Part shown: one piece after another, positions 55,903-64,000 of the stretch | How positions within the stretch are numbered: the stretch's first letter is position 1 | Layout of the letters: each line of letters opens with the position of its first letter | DNA from: Mesorhizobium sp. L-8-3 | GTDB lineage: Bacteria > Pseudomonadota > Alphaproteobacteria > Rhizobiales > Rhizobiaceae | Assembly: GCF_016756615.1 (NCBI RefSeq) | Contig: NZ_AP023262.1 | Span: 248,001 to 312,000 of the forward strand | Direction: 5' to 3' | DNA length: 64,000 nt | Program-made: the position numbers and the translations under genes | Notes under the pieces: model-generated | Told to the model about the DNA's origin: nothing | The model's database searches: none | The model's input: the letters and a program-made list of their open reading frames with translations, nothing else

Positions 55903-56005
55903 AGAGCAATTCGGCTCTCCTCGAATCGCGGAAATGCTCTATCTGTTTGTTTTCACGCAATTCCGGGCGCAAAACCGCTGCGCACTTCTGCTGGAATCGA
56001 TCTAG
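55903..56005. repeat. Dispersed about 100-bp palindromic repeat, copy B3
   Basis: It begins AGAGCAATTCGGCTCTCC and ends CTGCTGGAATCGATCTAG, with GGGCGCAAAACCGCTGCG inside. It has the same orientation as B2 and lies in the divergent promoter region between the sulfatase and LysR genes, 12 bases from the sulfatase start. Confidence 0.78.
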
Positions 56006-56091
56006 CCTGCGGCGGTGCTTCGCCGGGAAGATCGGACGCGATTATTTGACAAGGCGTGCCGGGCCAGCCAATACATTTCCGATCGATGGCA

Positions 56092-56108
56092 ATTCCAAAT
56101 GGTTATGG
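56092..56108. promoter_or_regulatory. Shared LysR-site candidate, copy 1
   Basis: ATTCCAAATGGTTATGG. A copy with 15 of 17 identical bases lies at 59871-59887 before the ABC-importer operon. Here it is 16 bases before the LysR start codon and on the shared promoter region with the sulfatase gene, a position expected for LysR autoregulation. Confidence 0.6.
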
Positions 56109-56123
56109 TCCGGACGGTCGCCG

Positions 56124-57068
56124 ATGTCGTTCGAAGTGCCCAATCTCACTTTGCTCAAGCACTTCGTGACCGTCGCGGAGGACAGGGCGATCTCCAAAGC
56201 GGCGAAGCGGCTGCGCATTTCCCAGCCGGCGCTGTCCAAGAACATCAAGCGGCTGGAGGAGCTGCTCGGCACCCGGCTGTTCGAACGGCATTCAGGCGGC
56301 GCCGACCTGACACAGACGGGCCTCGCCTTCTTCAACCGGGCCCGCGTGATCGGGCTCGAATATGAGCATGCTATCCAGGAGATCCGAAACCTGCTGTCCG
56401 AGCAGGACGCCACGATTCGGATCGCGGCCGGGCCGATCTGGTCGTCGACCATCGTGCCGGCGGCCGCGTCCCGCTTCCACAGGCGTTTTCCGCGCCACCG
56501 CCTCTCCGTGCAGACCGGGCCCGTCGACCAACTTATAGACGACCTGCGGCTCGGGCGCGTCGACATCTTTGCCGGCGCCGTCATCGCCAAGAGCCGGCTA
56601 CCCGGCTTCACCTCGCGCCGCGTTGCGAAGGCGCAACTCGGCATCATGTGCGCCGAACATCATCCACTGGCCAAGGCCGATGGACCGCTCGATCCCATGC
56701 AGTTGGTCGCCTATCCCTTCGTGTCTTTCAATCAGAACCGGGACGTGTTGAAATCGCTCTCGGACTGGCTCAAGGAGCGAGGGGCGCCACCGCCGCGCTA
56801 CCTGCTCGAGACGAGCTCGATCTACACCTGCGCGGAGCTCGCCCGCTCAGGCGACTATCTCTTCTATGAATCGACCATGGTCGCCGGCAGTCCGATCGGA
56901 CGCGGCCTCGTCGCGCTCCAGACCGAAAAGCCGATCTTCCAGTTCGACCTCGGTTTCGTCTTCCGCCAGGGGCTGGAGAGGCTCGCCCCGCATAACGGGC
57001 TGATGAAGGCGATGATGGAGGTGTTCGAGGACAGGGGGCTGCGCAGTTCATCGGCCGAGCCGGGATAG
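56124..57068 (+). CDS. LysR-family transcriptional regulator
   Basis: A 314-residue regulator. The N-terminal helix-turn-helix is AISKAAKRLRISQPALSKNIKRLEELLG (shown in parts: AISKAAKRLRIS, QPALSKNIKRLEE) at residues about 20-47. The effector domain has IRIAAGPIWSSTIVP and GPVDQLIDDLRLGRVDIFAG. The ATG at 56124 gives the normal LysR N-terminus; the frame is open further upstream through repeat B3. It is divergent from the sulfatase and convergent with the importer operon. Confidence 0.92.
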   Translation: MSFEVPNLTLLKHFVTVAEDRAISKAAKRLRISQPALSKNIKRLEELLGTRLFERHSGGADLTQTGLAFFNRARVIGLEYEHAIQEIRNLLSEQDATIRIAAGPIWSSTIVPAAASRFHRRFPRHRLSVQTGPVDQLIDDLRLGRVDIFAGAVIAKSRLPGFTSRRVAKAQLGIMCAEHHPLAKADGPLDPMQLVAYPFVSFNQNRDVLKSLSDWLKERGAPPPRYLLETSSIYTCAELARSGDYLFYESTMVAGSPIGRGLVALQTEKPIFQFDLGFVFRQGLERLAPHNGLMKAMMEVFEDRGLRSSSAEPG

Positions 57069-57115
57069 GCCGCGCGGACGACGAGCCCCGCACCGGCGGG
57101 ACGCCGCTCCGATCA

Positions 57116-57952
57116 TCACATGGCCACGCCAGGATCCCAGCGGATGATCCATTTCTCAAGCATCGAAACGATGGCGAAGCCCGCGATCGCGATGATCGAA
57201 GCAGTCAGGATCGCGGCAAAGAGCCGGGGCGCGTTGAAATCGAACATGCTCTGCAGAAGCAGGTAGCCGATGCCCTGGTTGGCGCCGATCCATTCTCCGA
57301 CGATCGCGCCGAGCACACACATGGTCACCGAGATCTTCAGCGCCGAAAAGACATAGGGCAGAGCGCTGTAGATGCGTATGCGCAGGAACACCTCGGTCCT
57401 CGACGCGGAGAGCACATGCATCAGCTCGAGCAGTTGCGGATTGACGGCGCGGAAGCCACGCACCGAATTGACCAAGGTCGGGAAGAAGCAGATCAGCGCG
57501 GCGATGACGATCTTCGGCTCGATGCCGTTGCCGAGGATGATCTTCAACACCGGCGCTATCGCCACGATCGGGATGGTCTTCACCAGGATCGCGACAGGGT
57601 AGAACATCTCCTCGACGACCTTGTTGTAGACGAAGGACACCGCCACGAGCAGCGCGACGGTGTTGCCGAGGAGGAAGCCCAGGAAGGCTTCCAGGATCGT
57701 CGGCCCGGCCGCAGCCAGCAGGAGGGCGCGGTCCTGGGCCAGAGCCCCGGCGACGTCGGTGGGCGCTGGAACCAGATAGGACGGCACGCCGAACAGCGTC
57801 ACCACGAGTTGCCAGACCGTCAGGGCCAGCAGCAGGCCGAGCATCGCCATGCCGAGCGTGCGTGTCACTTCCGGGCCGGGCAGAATGTGCCAGAGCCAGG
57901 GCATCGATGGGCCGGCGGTGCCGACGGAACGTTCCATGCTCATGGCTGTCAT
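57116..57952 (-). CDS. ABC transporter permease, SsuC/TauC family
   Basis: A 278-residue permease with six hydrophobic segments and the EAA-like loop ELMHVLSASRTEVFLRIRIYSALPYVF near residue 180. This family imports nitrate, sulfonates, taurine or pyrimidines. The start overlaps the ATPase stop by four bases. It is the last gene of the three-gene importer operon. Confidence 0.9.
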   Translation of the reverse strand: MTAMSMERSVGTAGPSMPWLWHILPGPEVTRTLGMAMLGLLLALTVWQLVVTLFGVPSYLVPAPTDVAGALAQDRALLLAAAGPTILEAFLGFLLGNTVALLVAVSFVYNKVVEEMFYPVAILVKTIPIVAIAPVLKIILGNGIEPKIVIAALICFFPTLVNSVRGFRAVNPQLLELMHVLSASRTEVFLRIRIYSALPYVFSALKISVTMCVLGAIVGEWIGANQGIGYLLLQSMFDFNAPRLFAAILTASIIAIAGFAIVSMLEKWIIRWDPGVAM

Positions 57953-58776
57953 CCTGCTCCCAGCATGTCGCGCAGCTTGGCGACGTGGATGCCCAGCTCG
58001 GGGGCGTCCTTCAAGGCGAGGTCGCGCTCGTCGGGCAGCTCGATTTCCAGGATTGCGCCGATCCGCGACGGGCGGCGGCTCATGACCACGACCCTCTGCG
58101 ACAGGAAGACGGCCTCCTGCAGGGAATGCGTGACGAAGACGATCGTCATGCCGCTCTGCTTCCAGATGCGCAGCAGCTCGACATTGAGCGTGTCGCGCAC
58201 CAGTTCGTCGAGCGCTCCGAAAGGCTCGTCCATCAGGAGCACTTTCGGTCGGGTAACCAGCGCGCGGGCGATCGACACACGCTGGCGCATGCCGCCCGAA
58301 AGTTCGGAGGGCAAGGCGTCCTCGAAGCCTTCGAGCTCGACGAGTTTCAGCGCCTCGCGCGGGTCCATGAAGTTCCCGCCCCTGGGATCGGCGCCGCCGA
58401 CTTCGAGCGGCAGGCGGACATTGTCGATCACCTTGGCCCAGGGCATCAGCACCGATTGCTGGAACACCATCGAAAAGGTGCGGGACGCACGCGCCGCCGA
58501 CGGCGCGCCGTCGAAAATACGAACCATGCCCTCCGATGGTTGGATGATGTCGGCGATGGTGCGCAACAGCGTGGACTTGCCGCAGCCCGAATGGCCGATC
58601 AGGGAGACGAACTCGCCTTCGCGAATGCTGAGCGAGACGTTGTCGATGGCGCGCACGGCCTTCGCACTGCCGCCGAACGTCACCGCCACATTGTCGATCT
58701 CGATCGCCGTGCGGACCGGCGCTTGGCCGGCCGACGGCGATATCGCCGCGGTTGCCGGACGCGCCATGCGGGTCAC
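57949..58776 (-). CDS. ABC transporter ATP-binding protein, SsuB/TauB family
   Basis: A 275-residue ATPase with Walker A GHSGCGKST near residue 57, signature LSGGMRQRVSIARAL and Walker B VLLMDEPFGALD. The start overlaps the stop of the binding-protein gene (ATGA). The sequence is a standard SsuB/TauB/NrtD-like ATPase. Confidence 0.93.
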   Translation of the reverse strand: MTRMARPATAAISPSAGQAPVRTAIEIDNVAVTFGGSAKAVRAIDNVSLSIREGEFVSLIGHSGCGKSTLLRTIADIIQPSEGMVRIFDGAPSAARASRTFSMVFQQSVLMPWAKVIDNVRLPLEVGGADPRGGNFMDPREALKLVELEGFEDALPSELSGGMRQRVSIARALVTRPKVLLMDEPFGALDELVRDTLNVELLRIWKQSGMTIVFVTHSLQEAVFLSQRVVVMSRRPSRIGAILEIELPDERDLALKDAPELGIHVAKLRDMLGAG

Positions 58777-59780
58777 CGCTTCGTCCGTTGCGCGGCCTTC
58801 AGAATGCGGTCGTCGAAGACGCTATCCGCAGTCAGGTCCGGTTTCACTTCGCCAATCTTCGCATAGGTCTGCAGCGTGGTATCCCAACGATCCTTGCTGA
58901 TGTTGCCGAAGCCATGCTCACGCGTGTCGTCGCTGTAGATGAAGTCCTTGACGATGACCTTGAGGGAGGCCAGTTCCTTGTCCTTCTCGATGGCGCTCGA
59001 CATGGAGGCGACCATGTCGACGGCCTCCTCGGGATGGTCGGCCGCGTAGGCCCAGCCTTTGTCGCAGGCTTCCAGGAACTTGACCAGCATGTCGCTGTCG
59101 GCAGCGATCAGGTCCGCCCGCGCAATATAGTAATTGGACTGGAACTGCAGCCCGTTGTCCCAGATGCTCTGCGTGTTGTAGCCGCCGGGGTGCTGGATAA
59201 TCGGCGCGTTCTGGGCGACATTGGTTGGCCATGAGGCCACGACATCCACCTGGTCCTGCAGGAGGCCGGGCACCTGCGCCTGGATGAAGGTGATGTCCTC
59301 GAATTTGAGGCCGCTGTGGTCCAGCACGGCCTTCACCTGCGCCATTGCGTTCTGGCCAGCGCCGACGCGTTTGCCCTTCCAGTCGGCAACCGATTTGATG
59401 TTGGACTCCGCCAGCGAATAGAATGTCAGCGGCGCCTTCTGGAAGGCAGCACCAAAGGTCCTGATCGGCAGGCCCTGGTTCGCCGCATACATGATCTCGG
59501 GCGCATAGGTCGTAGCGATCTGCGCCACGCCGGAAAGCGTTTCCTGAACCGTATTGGAATTCGGTCCGCCCGGCAGGATCTCCACGTCGAGCCCCTTCTC
59601 GGCGAAATAACCCTTCTTCAGGGCGACGATCTCGCCGGCCGAGGCCGCATTGTAGAGCCAGGCGAGCTGCAGCTTGACCTGCTTTTCCTGGGCAGATGCA
59701 GGCCCGGCGAAACCGAGAGCGCCGGCAGTGACGGCCAGGGTCGCGGCGGCGGCCAGGAATGAACGTCGGCTGATCATCAT
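58773..59780 (-). CDS. ABC transporter substrate-binding protein, NMT1/SsuA-like
   Basis: A 335-residue periplasmic protein. A twin-arginine-like start, MMISRRSFLAAAATLAVTAG, and an ASA cleavage site near residue 29 mark the signal peptide. The mature part (VKLQLAWLYNAASAGEIVALKKGYFAEKG, read in blocks LQLAWLYNAASAGEI and KKGYFAEKGLDVEI) matches NMT1/ThiY- and SsuA-like proteins. The ATG at 59780 has a good ribosome-binding site (ccggaggata). The neighbouring sulfatase suggests a sulfate ester or sulfonate, but a pyrimidine is also possible. Confidence 0.9.
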   Translation of the reverse strand: MMISRRSFLAAAATLAVTAGALGFAGPASAQEKQVKLQLAWLYNAASAGEIVALKKGYFAEKGLDVEILPGGPNSNTVQETLSGVAQIATTYAPEIMYAANQGLPIRTFGAAFQKAPLTFYSLAESNIKSVADWKGKRVGAGQNAMAQVKAVLDHSGLKFEDITFIQAQVPGLLQDQVDVVASWPTNVAQNAPIIQHPGGYNTQSIWDNGLQFQSNYYIARADLIAADSDMLVKFLEACDKGWAYAADHPEEAVDMVASMSSAIEKDKELASLKVIVKDFIYSDDTREHGFGNISKDRWDTTLQTYAKIGEVKPDLTADSVFDDRILKAAQRTKR

Positions 59781-59870
59781 TATCCTCCGGTCGGACAAGC
59801 GCAACGAACTGATATCGGCAGGATAGTCCGCACGGCGCGGCCGGACATCATAACATGGTTCTGCGAAGCC

Positions 59871-59887
59871 ATTCCATGTGGTTATGG
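59871..59887. promoter_or_regulatory. Shared LysR-site candidate, copy 2
   Basis: ATTCCATGTGGTTATGG, 15 of 17 bases identical with 56092-56108, 90 bases upstream of the importer operon start. An inverted partial copy, CATAACATGG, lies at 59849-59858, so the site is a dyad with about 12 bases between half-sites, as LysR regulators prefer. Confidence 0.6.
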
Positions 59888-59966
59888 GCCCAACGCAGAG
59901 CGGCAGGTCGGTGTGCATTTTCTGGGGAGGACACTTGCGCAGCCGGAGCCAGCAGCGCCATTAAGT

Positions 59967-59981
59967 TGACTAATGCGATCA
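59967..59981 (+). promoter_or_regulatory. RirA-type iron-responsive operator (IRO)
   Basis: TGACTAATGCGATCA fits the established IRO pattern TGA-N9-TCA exactly. It lies 82 bases upstream of the TonB receptor start and overlaps a possible TTGACT -35 element (59966-59971). RirA represses iron-uptake genes at such sites in rhizobia when iron is sufficient. Confidence 0.6.
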
Positions 59982-60063
59982 TGTTATTTACCAGCGCCTT
60001 CTATGGAGGCCTGCCCTCGGCGAGCCGCCACCGCATCCGCAGCGCAAGTCCGAAGGCCCCGCA

Positions 60064-62160
60064 GTGCTTCATCCCCTCAAAACCAAGGTCAACCGCACCA
60101 CCGTTCTCGCAACGGCGATGCTTTCACTCCAGGCGTCGATCGCAATCGCCCAGGAGCCCACCATGCTTGAAGGCATAACCGTCGAGGCCGAGAGCGACGA
60201 CATCCTGGTCCAGGACGGCTACGTGGCCACGCGGGACCGCATCGGCACCAAGGTCGACACGCCGATCGTGGAGATCCCGCAGTCGATCTCGGTGGTGACC
60301 CAGGACCAGATCGAAGACCAGAAGCCGCGCACGCTCAACGAATCCCTCGGCTATACGGCGGGCGTCAACCCCAACGCCTTTGGCTTCGACACCCGTTACG
60401 ATGCTTTCTACCTGCGTGGTTTTCCCGCCTATTACAACGGCATGTTCCGCGACGGGCTGCGCCAGTACAACGGCCCCTCGGCCTGGTTCCGCACCGAGCC
60501 CTACGGCATCGAGGGCATTACCATCCTCAAGGGCCCGTCCTCGTCGCTCTACGGCGTCAGCGGCCCCGGCGGTATCGTCAACGTGGTGACCAAGCGTCCG
60601 AAGGAGGACCGCTTCCGCGAGGTCGAGCTGCTCTTCGGCGATAACAACCGCTACCAGGCCGCCTTCGATTTTTCCGGCCCGGCCAACGAGGCGGAAACCA
60701 TCCTCTACCGCTTCACCGGCCTTGGCCGCCTCGCCGACACCGACCTTCCGGGCTATTCCGACGACACGCTCTATCTGGCGCCCGCCGTCACCTTCCAGCC
60801 TGACGAGGGAACCAGTCTCACCATCCTCGGCGAATATTCGCAGGCGCTCACCGGCAGCACGGCGTGGTTCAACAATCCGTCCTACGGCAAGGTATCGGAC
60901 CTCTATGAGGGCGACCCGGACTGGAACGATTTCAAGCAGAAGCAGGGTCGTATCGGTTACGAATTCGAGCACCGCTTCAACGACGTCGTGACGGTGCGCC
61001 AGAACCTGCGCTTCAACGCGGTCGACGCCGACCTGAAATATAGCGGCTTCTACCCCGCGCCGCCGTCGCGGAGCTGGGGCCACTACAAGGAGAACGTGAA
61101 GAACTTCGTCGTGGACAACATGGCGCAGTTCGAGTTCGACACCGGTCCGCTCTCGCATGTCGCCCTGGCCGGCTTCGACTATGCCTGGTCCGACTACGAC
61201 GCCCGCTCGGCCTCGTCCCTCGTTTCGATCGGCGATATCGAGACGGCGCCGTTCTACTTCGCCGGCAGCCAGAAGATGAATCAGTACGGCCTCTATCTTC
61301 ACGACCAGATCCAATGGAACGACTGGACGCTCTTCGCGAGCAGCCGCCAGGACTGGGTCGACAGCGACAGCACCGACTACCGGCTGACCGAGACCGACCA
61401 GCGGGACAGCGCCTTCTCGGGCCGCCTCGCCCTTTCCTACCGGACGCCGTGGGGCATCATCCCCTATGCGAACTACTCGACGTCCTTCTCGCCCAATCTG
61501 GGTTTCGTCTATGACAGCGTGACCAATGAGCGAAGCGTCGCGAAGCCGACAAAGGCCGAGCAGGTGGAGTTCGGCGTCAAATACGAGATCCCCGATCAGA
61601 ACGCGATCCTGAGCATGGCCTATTTCGACATCCGGCAGAGGGACGGCGTCGTTCTCGACGGCACATTCGACGATGCCGGCAACCAGCGGCAGCGCCAGCT
61701 CGACCTGCACTCCCGCGGCCTCGAACTGGAAGCCAACGCCACCTTCGACAACGGTTTCGGCCTCATCGCCTCCTACACCTACATGCGCATGACGATCGAC
61801 CAGGGCGCCGCCGGGACTGTCGGCAAGGAATTGTCGTCCACGCCCAACCACATCGCTTCTCTCTGGGGCCACTACGAATTCCGCGACGGCGTGGCGGCCG
61901 GCCTCGGGCTGGGCGCCGGCGTGCGCTACGTCGGCGAGAGCTACGGCGACGATTTCAACACCTTCAAGAACGAGGCCCGCACCTTCGTCGACGCGGCGCT
62001 GTCCTACGACTTCGGCGTCCAGAACCCGGACTGGGAGGGCGTGTCGCTGCAGGTCAACGCGAAGAACCTGTTCGACGAGAGAAAGCCGGTCTGCACCGTC
62101 GGCAACTGCTACTGGGATGAGGGACGCTCGGTCTTCGGCAGCCTGCGCTACCGGTTCTGA
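60064..62160 (+). CDS. TonB-dependent siderophore receptor
   Basis: A 698-residue outer-membrane receptor. The GTG start gives MLHPLKTKVNRTTV, a hydrophobic signal segment and AIAQEP cleavage. The plug domain begins VDTPIVEIPQSISVVTQDQI; the barrel follows with YVGESYGDD near residue 620 and ends in RYRF, whose final phenylalanine is the usual sorting signal. It belongs to the ferric hydroxamate/citrate-type siderophore receptors (FhuA/FoxA-like). It is the first gene of the iron operon. Confidence 0.95.
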   Translation: MLHPLKTKVNRTTVLATAMLSLQASIAIAQEPTMLEGITVEAESDDILVQDGYVATRDRIGTKVDTPIVEIPQSISVVTQDQIEDQKPRTLNESLGYTAGVNPNAFGFDTRYDAFYLRGFPAYYNGMFRDGLRQYNGPSAWFRTEPYGIEGITILKGPSSSLYGVSGPGGIVNVVTKRPKEDRFREVELLFGDNNRYQAAFDFSGPANEAETILYRFTGLGRLADTDLPGYSDDTLYLAPAVTFQPDEGTSLTILGEYSQALTGSTAWFNNPSYGKVSDLYEGDPDWNDFKQKQGRIGYEFEHRFNDVVTVRQNLRFNAVDADLKYSGFYPAPPSRSWGHYKENVKNFVVDNMAQFEFDTGPLSHVALAGFDYAWSDYDARSASSLVSIGDIETAPFYFAGSQKMNQYGLYLHDQIQWNDWTLFASSRQDWVDSDSTDYRLTETDQRDSAFSGRLALSYRTPWGIIPYANYSTSFSPNLGFVYDSVTNERSVAKPTKAEQVEFGVKYEIPDQNAILSMAYFDIRQRDGVVLDGTFDDAGNQRQRQLDLHSRGLELEANATFDNGFGLIASYTYMRMTIDQGAAGTVGKELSSTPNHIASLWGHYEFRDGVAAGLGLGAGVRYVGESYGDDFNTFKNEARTFVDAALSYDFGVQNPDWEGVSLQVNAKNLFDERKPVCTVGNCYWDEGRSVFGSLRYRF

Positions 62161-62162
62161 CT

Positions 62163-63440
62163 ATGGCTGCGTTCTCCGAAGGCGCCCGGTCTCCCGCCGC
62201 CGTGGTCGCGGCGGTCGGCGGCCTCTATGTCGCGCAGAGCGTCATCGGCGGCATCACGTGGACAGGGCTTCCGGCGGTCATGCGCGACCAGGGCCTGCCG
62301 CTCGACAGCGTCGGGCTGCTCTCGCTGATCGCCTTGCCCTGGGCGCTGAAGTTCCTGTGGGCGCCGATGGTGGAAGGGTTCAGGCTGCCGCCCGTCGGGC
62401 GGAACCGCTCGGGCCTCATCGTCGCCATCGGCGGCGCGATCTGCGTGGCCGGCCTCAGCCTGGTCGGCGCGGTCGGCCCCGCGGCACTGGGAACAGTGCT
62501 GGCCTGCCTGACCGTCGTCGCCTTCGCCGCCGCGACGGTCGACATCGCGTGCGACGGCTATGCCGTCGAGAGCCTCAACCGGGCGCAGCACGGCTGGGGC
62601 AACGCCGCCCAGGTCGGCGGCGCCTATCTCGGTTCGGCCATCGGCGGCGGCCTGTTCCTCCTCCTGGTCGCCGCCTATGGGTGGCCGCCGGCCATCTGGA
62701 GCATGGCCGCGCTGATCGCCTTGCTCGGCCTGCCCTTCATCCTGCATGTCCGTTCCCGGACAACCGCCGAAAAGCGGCCGCACGTTCCCTCGCTCGCAGC
62801 CGCCCTGCGTCGTCCCGAAATACGCCGGGGCCTTGCGGCGGCGGCAATCTACGTCCTGGCCCAGAAGGCAGCGCTGATGATGCTCGGGCCCTTCCTGATC
62901 GATGCCGGACTCGGTCTCGCGGAACTCGGATTGGTCAACGGCGCCGGCAGCCTGATCGTCGGCTTTGCCGCGGCGCTGGCCGGCGGCGCGCTGGTTAGGG
63001 TTTTCGGCGCGCGCGCCATGCTTGTAGGCGCGCTTCTGCTGCAGGCTGCGGCGCTGTTCCTGTTCGCAGCCCACGGTTCGATCGTGAAGATTCCCAGCCC
63101 GATACTGGTCGCCGTCGCGATCGCCAGTTCCTCCGGCATCATGGCGCTCGGCTTCGTCGCGCTCTACGCCCAGTTCATGCATTGGTCGGATCCTCGCCAG
63201 GGTGGCGTCGACTTCACGCTCTTCCAGTCGATGGACGCCTTGATCAGCATGATCGGCGGCGTGCTGGCGGGCTATGCCGCCGAATATCTCGGCTACGGCA
63301 TATTCTTCGGCGGGGCGGGTGTGATCGCCCTGGCGGCCGTGCCGGCGATCGCGTTTGTGGTCGGCCGGACGACCGCGCCGCAGGCAATAGAACAGCAAAG
63401 GCGGCGCGACGAGAGGCTGCCGATCGGAGAACGCGGATGA
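62163..63440 (+). CDS. MFS siderophore importer, RhtX/FptX family
   Basis: A 425-residue permease with twelve hydrophobic segments. The N-terminus GGLYVAQSVIGGITWTGLP followed by ALPWALKFLWAP matches RhtX/FptX transporters, single-component inner-membrane siderophore importers (rhizobactin, pyochelin). It starts two bases after the receptor gene and overlaps the next gene (ATGA). Confidence 0.9.
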   Translation: MAAFSEGARSPAAVVAAVGGLYVAQSVIGGITWTGLPAVMRDQGLPLDSVGLLSLIALPWALKFLWAPMVEGFRLPPVGRNRSGLIVAIGGAICVAGLSLVGAVGPAALGTVLACLTVVAFAAATVDIACDGYAVESLNRAQHGWGNAAQVGGAYLGSAIGGGLFLLLVAAYGWPPAIWSMAALIALLGLPFILHVRSRTTAEKRPHVPSLAAALRRPEIRRGLAAAAIYVLAQKAALMMLGPFLIDAGLGLAELGLVNGAGSLIVGFAAALAGGALVRVFGARAMLVGALLLQAAALFLFAAHGSIVKIPSPILVAVAIASSSGIMALGFVALYAQFMHWSDPRQGGVDFTLFQSMDALISMIGGVLAGYAAEYLGYGIFFGGAGVIALAAVPAIAFVVGRTTAPQAIEQQRRRDERLPIGERG

Positions 63441-64000
63441 ACGCCACAAGCCCACTAAGCGCACGCACCCTCGTGCCGCTGCGCTCGCCCGATACGGTGA
63501 TGGCGCAACTCCGCGAACATTTCGGCGAGCATGGCGTCATCAGCGGCGACGACGGAAGCTGGTCCGTCGTCTTCGACATCGGCACGGCCACCGCCAGCCG
63601 TCAGGGCGGTGGCATCGCCTTCAGCGTGGAAGCGCGCGACGATACCTCGCTTGCCTATCTGCAATGGAGCGTCGCCGAGCATGTGTGCGAATTCGCGCCC
63701 GGCGAGACCCCCGAGATTGCGTGGGACGGCGGCACACAGCCCGGCGCGCCGCTGCCCTATTTCCGCGAGATGCGGGTTCTGCGCGCGACCCAGGTCACGC
63801 CCGCCATGCGCCGGCTGACACTGGGCGGCGAGAAGCTCGACCGGTTCGCCCATGACGGGCTGCATGTCAGGCTGCTGCTCGCGCCGAAGCCGGGCATAAC
63901 GCCGGTTTGGCCGGTGATGGCAGCCGATGGCCGTCAAGCCTGGCCTGATGGCGAGCGGCCGGTGGCGCGCGTCTATACGATCCGCAGGATCGACGTCGAG
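63437..64000 (+). CDS. Siderophore-interacting protein, N-terminal part (DUF2218 plus FAD-binding)
   Basis: The 3' end is cut by the window edge; 188 codons are present. Residues 1-90 resemble the DUF2218 domain. From about residue 110 (REMRVLRATQVTPAMRRLTL) the siderophore-interacting FAD-binding domain begins and continues HVRLLLAPKPG and RVYTIRRIDVE. Such proteins reduce Fe3+-siderophores in the cytoplasm to release iron. The fusion order is common in rhizobia. The start overlaps the importer stop. Confidence 0.9.
   Translation, partial: MNATSPLSARTLVPLRSPDTVMAQLREHFGEHGVISGDDGSWSVVFDIGTATASRQGGGIAFSVEARDDTSLAYLQWSVAEHVCEFAPGETPEIAWDGGTQPGAPLPYFREMRVLRATQVTPAMRRLTLGGEKLDRFAHDGLHVRLLLAPKPGITPVWPVMAADGRQAWPDGERPVARVYTIRRIDVE

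Noticed and set aside
53498..56005. An 835-codon plus-strand open frame opposite the sulfatase gene.
   Set aside because: No recognisable domain; it covers the antisense of the sulfatase, two spacers and part of the deoxyribosyltransferase.
62117..62998. A plus-strand open frame of 293 codons within the RhtX/FptX-type gene in another frame.
   Set aside because: Arginine- and glycine-rich shadow without motifs; the overlapping frame has twelve membrane segments and family motifs.

Overview
The window looks like a chromosomal segment of a GC-rich alphaproteobacterium of the order Hyphomicrobiales (Rhizobiales), most like Mesorhizobium or another Phyllobacteriaceae member. This is an inference from gene content (RegB/RegA two-component pair, HrpB, MmcB, a malic enzyme fused to a phosphotransacetylase domain, long GlnD) and from three families of intergenic palindromic repeats of a kind I know from such genomes. 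No database search was possible. I see no rRNA, tRNA, CRISPR array, insertion sequence or phage gene.

Layout. 1-3.4 kb: the end of a polyamine-type ABC transporter (ATPase, two permeases) followed by a fold-type-IV PLP aminotransferase. 3.6-9.8 kb: a compact five-gene same-strand block, bordered by repeats and starting in unusually AT-rich DNA. It encodes a cytochrome P460-like c-type haem protein, a leaderless YCF48/Asp-box beta-propeller, a small protein of unknown function, a secreted protein with one CxxCH motif, and a leaderless M4 (thermolysin-type) metallopeptidase. This is the best candidate for an undescribed system. 10.6-26 kb: a nearly complete phosphonate (C-P lyase) locus in two minus-strand halves, phnCDEE-DUF1045-phnM-phnN and phnGHIJKL-hexapeptide transferase, with the repressor gene phnF divergent from phnG. 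A Fic AMP-transferase gene with an elaborate palindromic operator and a GFA-family gene separate the halves. Inverted-repeat elements sit between phnE and phnD, phnL and phnK, and phnK and phnJ.

26-29.8 kb: a YnjBCD-like ABC importer. 29.8-34.3 kb: helicase HrpB and the redox two-component system RegB/RegA. 34.4-50 kb: housekeeping genes, namely mmcB, an L,D-transpeptidase lipoprotein, a Nfu-type Fe-S scaffold, a universal stress protein, trpS, murJ, glnD, an Hsp70-like ATPase, mutS and maeB. 50-53.6 kb: a PAS-GGDEF-EAL protein, a ribokinase remnant and a nucleoside 2-deoxyribosyltransferase. 53.7-59.8 kb: an FGly-type sulfatase, a LysR regulator and an SsuABC/NMT1-type importer, probably one regulon because a nearly identical 17-bp motif lies in both promoter regions. 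60-64 kb: a siderophore uptake operon (TonB receptor, RhtX/FptX-type importer, truncated siderophore-interacting reductase) preceded by a RirA-type iron-responsive operator sequence.

Regulatory sites that can be read directly include a Pho box before phnC, an IRO box before the TonB receptor, the nested fic palindrome, the LysR motif pair, and several hairpin terminators.
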